NCBI GenBank assembly: GCA_003649145.1
Contig: QMQZ01000005.1
Span: forward strand, 1 to 8,667
Reading direction: 5' to 3'
DNA: 8,667 bases
Origin: Thermoproteota archaeon
GTDB lineage: Archaea > Thermoproteota > Methanomethylicia > Culexarchaeales > Culexmicrobiaceae
In this document: positions 1 through 4,723 of the stretch, one piece after another
How the letters are laid out: the number at the start of each line of letters is the position of its first letter
How positions within the stretch are numbered: the first letter of the stretch is position 1
Notes under the pieces: model-generated
Databases searched by the model: none
Seen by the model: only the letters and a program-made list of their open reading frames with translations
Told to the model about the DNA's origin: nothing
Translations under genes and position numbers: made by a program

Positions 1-394
1 CCATAAAAATTAGTCTAACAAAATATTTGTCTGACCAAGTAAATCCTCTTCTTCCACTTGATTTAAGAAATTTATGTTTTACGTAAATTTTAACATCAAA
101 TACTTTTAGCTCCCCCTTATTAATTATGTCATAAATTTTCTTAATAACCTTCCAATTCATTCTTCTGAAATTTTTCCCATATGCAATGCTTACTACAAAA
201 AATCTTCTTCCTACAAATTCTCCCTTCTTACCAGCAACAGATATAACTGCTTCTTCCTCTTTACTACTTATTAGCCTTAAAGCTTCAATTATTGCTTTCT
301 TTATATCCATTATTTTGTTGCGTACTGAGAAATGCGCAATGTAATGTCTATAATTGGGAGCTTTTGAATAATTCCCGATAGCTATTTTATCCAA
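1..394 (-). CDS. Uncharacterised basic protein, partial (C-terminus beyond left edge)
   Basis: Reading the minus strand from a TTG at 394, the frame stays open for 131 codons to the window edge with no stop. That is notable in DNA this AT-rich. The start lies 6 bases after the stop of the UPF0148 gene and in the same frame as it, so the protein cannot begin earlier. GAGAGG inside the last UPF0148 codons lies about 10 bases upstream and could bind the ribosome. The first in-frame ATG is residue 29 (about position 310), a possible alternative start. The visible part is rich in Lys and Arg, with alternating beta-like stretches (AVISVAGKKGEFVGRRFFVV at about 49-68) and a basic C-terminal part (KHKFLKSSGRRGFTW at about 106-120). 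I see no membrane segment or metal site and do not recognise the family. Tight coupling to UPF0148 suggests co-transcription. Its basic charge would fit nucleic-acid or ribosome binding, but that is inference only. Confidence 0.68.
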   Translation of the reverse strand, partial: MDKIAIGNYSKAPNYRHYIAHFSVRNKIMDIKKAIIEALRLISSKEEEAVISVAGKKGEFVGRRFFVVSIAYGKNFRRMNWKVIKKIYDIINKGELKVFDVKIYVKHKFLKSSGRRGFTWSDKYFVRLIFM

Positions 395-400
395 GATACT

Positions 401-760
401 CTATTCCTCTCTCAACTTTCTTATTCTAATTATTACATCCACAATTATTTTAGCTGCTTCAAGCAACTTTAATGTTTTCTCTAAATCATTTGATCTAGCA
501 ATTTCGTTAGTAATTTCTGAAAGTTTCATATTCAAAACTTCTTCTAATTCACTAGTTAATGTTAATATTGACGATTTTCTCCTTAGATCTCCCTTTTTTA
601 TAAACAAAACTTTTTTCCCACATGATGGACAAATTATTTCGCCAGATTTTAACTTAAACAACGGAACCTTACAATGAGGGCATATTTGAGTAAGCATAGT
701 AGCTCCAGCTCTAAGCAAATCAGCCATATATTTTAACTCATTTCTTCTTTCATTAATCAT
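401..760 (-). CDS. UPF0148 / Sjogren's syndrome autoantigen p27 (ZNRD2) family zinc-ribbon protein
   Basis: This 119-residue protein has the archaeal UPF0148 layout. An N-terminal helix with the signature MADLLRAGATML (12-23) is followed by a zinc ribbon with cysteine pairs CPHC (27-30) and CPSC (44-47), separated by a short basic hairpin. A C-terminal helical, probably coiled-coil tail follows. The family (COG1645) is related to eukaryotic ZNRD2/SSSCA1; its archaeal function is not established. I place the start at the ATG at 760, because GGAGG lies about 8 bases ahead of it. The in-frame ATG at 775 would add five residues (MEEII), but those codons are themselves the ribosome-binding site. 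The gene is divergent from UPF0147 and followed 6 bases downstream by the TTG-started gene at 394. Family assignment is firm from the zinc-ribbon spacing and the RAGATML signature. Confidence 0.88.
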   Translation of the reverse strand: MINERRNELKYMADLLRAGATMLTQICPHCKVPLFKLKSGEIICPSCGKKVLFIKKGDLRRKSSILTLTSELEEVLNMKLSEITNEIARSNDLEKTLKLLEAAKIIVDVIIRIRKLREE

Positions 761-810
761 TATGATCTCCTCCATACAATATAATCACATCATTTTCTCC
801 TAGTAGTGGT

Positions 811-823
811 GAAAGTTAAATTT
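811..823. promoter_or_regulatory. Possible shared divergent promoter of UPF0148 and UPF0147
   Basis: The AT-rich block GAAAGTTAAATTT sits in the 100-base gap between the two divergent genes. Read on plus, its centre is about 44 bases before the UPF0147 ATG, leaving room for a transcript start near 841 and the ribosome site at 847-853. Read on minus (AAATTTAACTTTC), it would place a start near 790, ahead of the UPF0148 ribosome site. It resembles an archaeal BRE/TATA element but is a weak match, and nothing else in the gap looks better placed. Confidence 0.32.
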
Positions 824-860
824 GTCTTTCGTAAATTATGATACTTGGAGGGAGATATAT

Positions 861-1115
861 ATGGTTGAGGATAAAATCCAACAAGCAATAGCCCTACTTC
901 AAAGAATAGTAGAAGATACAAGTGTACCAAGAAATATAAGGAGAGCTGCAAGTGAAGCAATAAAAGCATTACAAACAACCAAATACACTCCTGGAGTAAG
1001 AGCTTCAAATGCGATAGGAATTCTTGAAGAAATATCACAAGACCCAAATATGCCAACACATACAAGAGTTCAACTTTGGAATATCACCTCAATATTAGAA
1101 ACAATAAAAGATTAA
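861..1115 (+). CDS. UPF0147 family protein
   Basis: This 84-residue all-helical protein matches the archaeal UPF0147 family (COG1698) along its whole length. The recognisable blocks are [17 protein letters not shown] (18-34), VRASNAI (46-52) and [14 protein letters not shown] (56-69), ending in a LETIKD-type tail. The regular spacing of two similar helical halves suggests a HEAT-like or paired-helix fold; the molecular function is unknown. The ATG at 861 is chosen because GGAGGGAGAT (847-856) precedes it directly. The upstream in-frame ATG at 822 would add 13 residues unlike the family and lacks such a site. The gene is divergent from UPF0148 and followed, 83 bases on, by a tRNA-Asn gene. Confidence 0.9.
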   Translation: MVEDKIQQAIALLQRIVEDTSVPRNIRRAASEAIKALQTTKYTPGVRASNAIGILEEISQDPNMPTHTRVQLWNITSILETIKD

Positions 1116-1160
1116 ATCAATCCAAACTCCTTTCTTCAACACTATTTTACAATAAATAAT

Positions 1161-1174
1161 AAACCTTAAATTGG
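1161..1174 (+). promoter_or_regulatory. Candidate BRE/TATA of tRNA-Asn
   Basis: AAACCTTAAATTGG contains a TATA-like TTAAATT about 26-33 bases before the first tRNA base, with an A-rich BRE-like run just upstream. The spacing is what archaeal tRNA promoters show; the sequence match alone is modest. Confidence 0.4.
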
Positions 1175-1198
1175 TGAATGCAAAGTAAACCATATAGA

Positions 1199-1275
1199 GC
1201 CGGGGTAGCTCAGCATGGTAGAGCGACGGGCTGTTAACCCGTTGGTCGCCGGTTCGAGTCCGGCCCCCGGCGCCA
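1199..1275 (+). tRNA. tRNA-Asn (GUU)
   Basis: A complete cloverleaf is visible. The acceptor arms are GCCGGGG (1199-1205) and CCCCGGC (1265-1271). The D arm is GCUC/GAGC. The anticodon stem ACGGG/CCCGU closes the loop CUGUUAA with anticodon GUU at 1233-1235. The T arm is GCCGG-UUCGAGU-CCGGC. The discriminator base is G, as expected for Asn, and CCA is encoded (1273-1275). There is no intron. It is the only one of the three tRNA genes here with an encoded CCA. Confidence 0.97.
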
Positions 1276-1288
1276 ACTACTGCTAGAG

Positions 1289-1302
1289 AAAAACCTATAA
1301 TC
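1289..1302 (+). promoter_or_regulatory. Candidate BRE/TATA of the CAU tRNA
   Basis: In the 51 bases between the two plus-strand tRNAs, AAAAACCTATAATC gives an A-rich BRE-like run followed by CTATAAT, 25-33 bases before the second tRNA. This suggests the second tRNA has its own promoter rather than depending on read-through from tRNA-Asn. Confidence 0.42.
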
Positions 1303-1326
1303 CACATCTAGTTACTAATTTATGGT

Positions 1327-1398
1327 GGGCCCGTAGCTTAGCGGTAGAGCACCCGGCTCATAACCGGGGGGTCGTGGGTTCGAATCCCACCGGGCCCA
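1327..1398 (+). tRNA. tRNA with CAU anticodon (Met, or Ile2 read with a modified C)
   Basis: A complete cloverleaf: acceptor GGGCCCG (1327-1333) with CGGGCCC (1391-1397), a short D arm GCUU/GAGC, and anticodon stem CCCGG/CCGGG around CUCAUAA. The T arm is GUGGG-UUCGAAU-CCCAC and the discriminator is A. CCA is not encoded. The anticodon stem lacks the run of three G-C pairs oriented GGG/CCC next to the loop that marks initiators, so it is not an initiator tRNA. The GGGCCCG/CGGGCCC acceptor is the one I associate with archaeal tRNA-Ile, so this may be the agmatidine-modified tRNA-Ile2 that reads AUA rather than elongator Met. Sequence alone does not settle this. Confidence 0.95.
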
Positions 1399-1491
1399 TC
1401 AATTGTTTTGATGAATTTTTAATTTGCAATTTAATTTAACGCACTATGAATTAAATTTGAAACTGAGAAGTACAAACTTCAAAAGCCATAG

Positions 1492-1513
1492 AAGTGATTG
1501 TCATCAATTACTT
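1492..1513. repeat. Inverted repeat between convergent transcripts
   Basis: AAGTGATTG, a 4-base loop, then CAATTACTT: nine paired positions with one G-U type mismatch. It lies 18 bases beyond the stop of the minus-strand gene at 1532-1816 and downstream of the plus-strand CAU tRNA. It could form a hairpin limiting transcription from either side. No strong T-run follows on either strand. The rest of 1399-1531 is AT-rich and shows no gene. Confidence 0.35.
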
Positions 1514-1531
1514 ATGGGCAAAAGCGTACAG

Positions 1532-1816
1532 TCAACCTATTTTAGCCCACTTTTTTCTGCTTTTTAGTATATAGACGATTTTATCTTCAATTATTTTGAG
1601 AGGGTTGTCGGGAGATGATATTGGTACTACGCCTATGTCTATTATGTCTTGGCGTAGTGCTTCCTTAATTAACTCATCAATTTCTTCTTCTGACATGCCC
1701 TTGCTAGTAAAGTATTGATAAAGTTCTTCTTTGAAGAGAGTGCTTTCACGAAAATGCTTGAAAGCCTGAGCAATTATATGCCTTATCTTGGACTTGTCTA
1801 CATGTTTGTTTTCCAT
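1532..1816 (-). CDS. Hypothetical small acidic helical protein
   Basis: A 94-residue protein that I do not recognise. It begins with a polar stretch, then two helices (IRHIIAQAFKHFRE, about 11-24, and FKEELYQYFTSKG, about 28-40). A third helix, SEEEIDELIKEALRQDII (42-59), leads to a short hydrophobic strand region IGVVPIS and a final EDKIVYILKSRKKW. Three helices followed by a strand hairpin resemble a winged-helix fold, and 'GMSEEEIDELIKEAL..' is typical of its second and third helices, but this is inference. I choose the ATG at 1816 because GGAGAAGG lies just upstream; TTG or ATG codons at 1834-1826 would add up to six residues without a ribosome site. It stands alone between tRNA genes, convergent with the CAU tRNA. 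The upstream gap 1817-2020 shows no gene; GGTTTAAGC near 1842-1850 is a possible TATA element. Confidence 0.62.
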   Translation of the reverse strand: MENKHVDKSKIRHIIAQAFKHFRESTLFKEELYQYFTSKGMSEEEIDELIKEALRQDIIDIGVVPISSPDNPLKIIEDKIVYILKSRKKWAKIG

Positions 1817-1983
1817 AGCCTTCTCCATCATCAAAGTTTCATGCTTAAACCTAATGAATTAAGCGCTAATTGCATGATTTTTCCTTATCCAAATAGCTCT
1901 TTTAATTTCTTAGTGATTACTTATTTAAATAATTAAACCTTGCAATGTATTTAAAATAGGATACAATCTTACTTAGTTTACTT

Positions 1984-2010
1984 AACTTTGTTATATTCTT
2001 TGCCAAAGTT
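1984..2010. repeat. Inverted repeat 3' of tRNA-Leu
   Basis: AACTTTG (1984-1990) and CAAAGTT (2004-2010) are perfect 7-base complements with a 13-base spacer. A second overlapping short palindrome, CTTTGCCAAAG, lies at 1998-2008. The element starts 11 bases downstream of the tRNA-Leu 3' end on the minus strand. It may influence tRNA trailer processing or termination, or be chance in AT-rich DNA. Confidence 0.3.
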
Positions 2011-2020
2011 GGTGTATTAG

Positions 2021-2105
2021 TGCGGGGGGTGGGATTCGAACCCACGCAGGCCTACGCCACGAGGGCCTGAACCTCGCGCCTTTGACCTGGCTCGGCCACC
2101 CCCGC
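2021..2105 (-). tRNA. tRNA-Leu (CAG)
   Basis: On the minus strand, acceptor GCGGGGG pairs with CCCCCGC. The D arm region is GGCCGAGCCAGGUCAAAGGC. Anticodon stem CGAGG/CCUCG encloses UUCAGGC with anticodon CAG (plus-strand 2067-2069). A class II long variable arm (UGGCGUAGGCCUGC region) and T arm GUGGG-UUCGAAU-CCCAC follow. The discriminator is A, the main leucine identity base. CCA is not encoded and there is no intron (85 bases). Confidence 0.96.
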
Positions 2106-2125
2106 TCGAGTTAATTCTTACTTTA

Positions 2126-2141
2126 CATTTAACTAAATCTT
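2126..2141 (-). promoter_or_regulatory. Candidate TATA region of tRNA-Leu
   Basis: Read on minus, AAGATTTAGTTAAATG lies 21-36 bases before the first tRNA-Leu base, the usual distance for an archaeal TATA element. It contains two overlapping TATA-like cores (GATTTAG and GTTAAAT), so the exact box is uncertain. Confidence 0.35.
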
Positions 2142-2158
2142 TAACGGTAAGCTAAGCA

Positions 2159-2168
2159 TTTTTATTTA
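2159..2168 (+). promoter_or_regulatory. Candidate TATA box of the 2211-3224 gene
   Basis: TTTTTATTTA, preceded by AAGCA, sits about 48 bases before the GTG start. It predicts a transcript start near 2189 and a leader of about 20 bases that contains the GGTGGT ribosome site at 2202-2207. Confidence 0.42.
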
Positions 2169-2210
2169 GCCGTTTGCTTCAATTCTTGATGAGTTAGTGC
2201 TGGTGGTAAT

Positions 2211-3224
2211 GTGCTAAAACAAGTTATTAAGTGCTTAGTTTTAATTGGCAAGTCTGATAGTGAGATATTGAATGTCGCACGTAAAGCTTTCCCAGATCAA
2301 GTGAGATCTTTAAGTGATGATGCTCTTTATGAGGTGATTTTGGGAGTTAGGCGTGATGTGTGTTTTAAGGCTGCTTCAGACCTGTTTATACAAGGCTTTG
2401 ATAGAGATGAAATTTTAATGGAGTTAAGTGCAATTCGAGGTCCACTTCCTCAACAAATAATTGACCAAGTTCTTGAAAATGCAGCTAAATCCGACTTATC
2501 CAAGCCGTGCAAAGCTCCTCTTAAAGAGCTAGATAATATTGCATCTCGCCTAAGAAATGAAAAGCTATTTCTAGCTACTGAAGTTGCCGGCCCACTTTTG
2601 ACTTTCAAACTGTATGGAGATAGGCTTTTTCCTGCATATATTGACCTCTCCATAACTATTGAAAAGTACGATGACGATCAAAGAAGCCTTCTACTAAACT
2701 TCCTCAATTCTCTTGTTGGGAAGACTTCTAAGGACGTTACAAGGCTATTAGTTAAGGAGCTAGAAGCTTTTGGCAATGAGTACGCCAAGCTTGACATATT
2801 AACCTTAGTTATGGGGTATATTGAGGAAGACGCAGTGTCGCTGGTTTCCAGAGGCTCATTGAAAGATGAAGTTATCGAGAAGCTTAAAGCCAAGTACTCG
2901 GACGTCCTAGACTATATCTTACGAACGCAATCCACTTTCTCTCCAATCGACCGTGAGCTCAAAAAAGCCATCACAGCAGTAGAGCCTTTTCGTGAAAAGC
3001 TGGGAGATGTTGCCGGCAACATTACTAGGGTGGGCGCAAATAGATTTATAATCGCCACGCCAGCGTACATCTACCCAAATTTCATGTTAGACATAGTAAC
3101 TGTTTCTTGGAGCAGGCACATTAGAGACGTACTTGTAAAGTTGTTTAACAGCGTAGCCTCTCAAGGCATAAATTCTCTCGCAAAATTCCTCATAAACTGG
3201 CTTAGGAGCTTCCAAAGTAAATAG
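2211..3224 (+). CDS. Uncharacterised 337-residue helical protein
   Basis: I do not recognise this protein. It starts at GTG 2211, with GGTGGT at 2202-2207 as ribosome site; an in-frame stop at 2190 and no other start codon between them make this the longest possible start. It has no signal peptide or clear membrane segment. The N-terminal ~100 residues are short amphipathic helices with repeated acidic turns (SDSEI, LSDDAL, FDRDEIL), reminiscent of helical-repeat or winged-helix domains. Residues ~105-160 form a more beta-like segment (LFLATEVAGPLLTFKLYGDRL). Residues ~165-240 are again helical, and ~270-310 hold a second beta-like part with RFIIATPAYIYPNFMLDIV. No nucleotide-binding loop, metal cluster or catalytic motif is visible. 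The upstream neighbour is tRNA-Leu on the opposite strand. The lysine-dehydrogenase-like gene follows on the same strand after 79 bases but seems to have its own promoter. Confidence 0.85.
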   Translation: MLKQVIKCLVLIGKSDSEILNVARKAFPDQVRSLSDDALYEVILGVRRDVCFKAASDLFIQGFDRDEILMELSAIRGPLPQQIIDQVLENAAKSDLSKPCKAPLKELDNIASRLRNEKLFLATEVAGPLLTFKLYGDRLFPAYIDLSITIEKYDDDQRSLLLNFLNSLVGKTSKDVTRLLVKELEAFGNEYAKLDILTLVMGYIEEDAVSLVSRGSLKDEVIEKLKAKYSDVLDYILRTQSTFSPIDRELKKAITAVEPFREKLGDVAGNITRVGANRFIIATPAYIYPNFMLDIVTVSWSRHIRDVLVKLFNSVASQGINSLAKFLINWLRSFQSK

Positions 3225-3261
3225 CCTTAATTTCCTGCTAACTTTTAGTAGTTACCCACAA

Positions 3262-3271
3262 GGTATATGTG
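3262..3271 (+). promoter_or_regulatory. Candidate TATA box of the saccharopine/lysine dehydrogenase-like gene
   Basis: GGTATATGTG lies about 37 bases before the ATG at 3304, predicting a transcript start near 3292, just ahead of the ribosome site GGTGGT (3295-3300). A short leader of this kind is common in archaea. The 79-base gap to the previous gene has no better candidate. Confidence 0.35.
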
Positions 3272-3303
3272 CTATGACTATGATAGCCAATGCAGGTGGT
3301 TAA

Positions 3304-4461
3304 ATGCGCATACTAGTTCTTGGCTGCGGCCCAATGGGTTACGCGATTGTTAAAGACTTAGTTAAAGACGACCAGATAGATGAAGTAGCAGTAGTAGACA
3401 TTAGTAGTAAGCGCTTGGAAAACTTAAAGACCTTTGTGAAGAGCGATAAGGTCATAACAATTCAAATGGATGTAACCGACAAATCAATGCTGTTAAAGAC
3501 CATGAAAAATTTCGACTGTATTGCTGGCGCCCTCCCTCATAGACTTACCGTTCATGCTGATAGGACTGCTATTGAAGCTGGCGTAGATATGGTTGATTTA
3601 GCATTTGAGCCTGAGCAGCTCGAGCTTGACGACATGGCTAAGAAGGCAGGGGTTACTTTAATCCCTGGATGTGGAGTGGCTCCTGGTTTAAGTAACATGC
3701 TCGTCGCATATGGCGCTAGTAAAATGGACGTTGTTGAAGAGGTGTGCATAAGAGTTGGAGGCATACCATTTAATCCCACTCCTCCACTCGACTACAAGAT
3801 AGTATTCTCGGTTGAGAGCGTAATAGCCGAGTACTGCAGGCCAGTTAGAATCGTGAAGGATGGGCAATTAATTCGCGTTCCGGCACTATCTGGTATAGAG
3901 AAGTTTACGTTACCTGAGCTTGGCGAGTTAGAGTGCTTTTACACTGATGGTCTATCAACGCTGATCAATACAATGAAGGGCGTTAAGAGCATGTGCGAGA
4001 AAACTATCAGGTGGCCTGGACACGCTGAGAAGGTTAAGGTTTTAAGAGACCTAGGATTCTTCGACGCTGACCCGATTGAAATTGGAGGCGTAAAGATCTC
4101 TCCAAGGTTATTGTCAGCTAAGTTGATGAATGAAAAGCTAAGGATGGAGGAAGGCGATAAGGACATAACTGTCCTTCTCGTCGACGTGGTAGGGAATAAA
4201 GGCAACCTGCGAGTTCACTGCAACTATAAGATGATCGACTACTACGATGATGTGGAAAAATTAACCTCCATGGGGAGGACAACTGGATTCACTTGCACAA
4301 TTATGATGAGAATGGTCTTAAAGGGTGAGGTTAAAGGCCCTGGAGTAATTCCTCCTGAATTAGCGCTTACTCCAAAGCAATTTGAATACTTTGCCAATGA
4401 ACTTGCTAAGAGAGGCATTTACATTCATGAAACTGTGACAACTTCGAGAACTATGATGTAA
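3304..4461 (+). CDS. Saccharopine dehydrogenase family protein, L-lysine 6-dehydrogenase-like
   Basis: A 385-residue NAD(P)-dependent oxidoreductase of the Lys9/saccharopine dehydrogenase family (COG1748). The Rossmann fold begins at residue 2 with LGCGPMG (6-12). Asp32 ends the second strand, which favours NAD over NADP. PGCGVAPGLSNML (121-133) is the family's conserved segment following the Rossmann part. The C-terminal half carries VGGIP (151-155), PPLDYKIVFS (160-169), TDGLSTL (214-220) and KTIRWPGHAEK (233-243). From memory these blocks match bacterial L-lysine 6-dehydrogenase, which deaminates the lysine side-chain amine, better than yeast-type saccharopine reductase. Length is normal for LysDH. 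The ATG at 3304 follows GGTGGT at the right spacing. It is convergent with rps30e (34-base gap). No other lysine-pathway gene is present, so catabolic lysine oxidation is an inference; a related amino-acid or imine substrate is possible. Confidence 0.87.
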   Translation: MRILVLGCGPMGYAIVKDLVKDDQIDEVAVVDISSKRLENLKTFVKSDKVITIQMDVTDKSMLLKTMKNFDCIAGALPHRLTVHADRTAIEAGVDMVDLAFEPEQLELDDMAKKAGVTLIPGCGVAPGLSNMLVAYGASKMDVVEEVCIRVGGIPFNPTPPLDYKIVFSVESVIAEYCRPVRIVKDGQLIRVPALSGIEKFTLPELGELECFYTDGLSTLINTMKGVKSMCEKTIRWPGHAEKVKVLRDLGFFDADPIEIGGVKISPRLLSAKLMNEKLRMEEGDKDITVLLVDVVGNKGNLRVHCNYKMIDYYDDVEKLTSMGRTTGFTCTIMMRMVLKGEVKGPGVIPPELALTPKQFEYFANELAKRGIYIHETVTTSRTMM

Positions 4462-4495
4462 TTGAAAATTAAGATACAACGTATAGCTAGCTAAA

Positions 4496-4663
4496 CTACC
4501 TTCTCCTTCTTCTTTGCCAGGGCAGTCCGCCCATTACTATCCTTCTAAAATAGTTACGTCTACTTCGCTTTCTCGGGAATGGATTAGTCCTCGGCTTAGG
4601 AGGTATCTTCGGAGTGGCTGCTCTAACCTTACCTGCTTTAGTAAGTGATCCGTGGCTGGGCAT
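4496..4663 (-). CDS. rps30e: 30S ribosomal protein S30e
   Basis: A 55-residue, strongly basic protein. It starts MPSHGSLTKAGKVR, the hallmark of archaeal and eukaryotic S30e (fused to a ubiquitin-like domain in eukaryotes as FAU). It continues with TPKIPPKPR (17-25) and ends in GGLPWQRRRRR. S30e sits in the small subunit near the decoding centre and mRNA entry. The ATG at 4663 is preceded by GGTGAGG (4668-4674 on plus coordinates), a good ribosome site. It lies 60 bases downstream of pyrK on the same strand and converges on the dehydrogenase gene. It may be transcribed with pyrD-pyrK and also from its own promoter. The arginine-rich tail (RRRRR) is complete; the stop is TAG at 4496-4498. Confidence 0.95.
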   Translation of the reverse strand: MPSHGSLTKAGKVRAATPKIPPKPRTNPFPRKRSRRNYFRRIVMGGLPWQRRRRR

Positions 4664-4697
4664 TCTTCCTCACCCGACCCTATCATACCTGATCGAA

Positions 4698-4710
4698 GTA
4701 CTTAAACTTA
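4698..4710 (-). promoter_or_regulatory. Possible TATA region of rps30e
   Basis: Read on minus, TAAGTTTAAGTAC in the 60-base pyrK-rps30e gap is TATA-like and centred about 40 bases before the rps30e ATG. It would give a transcript start near 4677, just ahead of the ribosome site. If real, rps30e is not wholly dependent on pyrD transcription. Confidence 0.33.
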
Positions 4711-4723
4711 ATGGTATATTAGC

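Noticed and set aside
790..1065. 91-codon minus frame opposite UPF0147.
   Set aside because: It is antisense to a well-supported family gene and is Leu/Phe-rich as expected from the reverse of an all-helical coding region.
1095..1307. 70-codon minus frame including GAGGRTRTGDQ.
   Set aside because: It is the antisense of tRNA-Asn; this peptide pattern is a known artefact of translating tRNA complements.
1405..1470. Possible C/D-box guide RNA: TTGATGA at about 1407-1413 and CTGA at 1463-1466.
   Set aside because: The first C-box base is wrong, no D' or C' boxes are convincing, and the flanks do not form a closing stem. It was tempting because Nop5 and FlpA are nearby, but the sequence does not support it.
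1715..1936. 73-codon plus frame opposite the 94-residue gene.
   Set aside because: No ribosome site, composition rich in Phe/Ser, and overlap with the better supported minus-strand gene.
1199..2105. tRNA genes as attachment sites of an integrated element.
   Set aside because: No integrase, no repeat of a tRNA 3' end and no phage or plasmid genes are seen in the window.
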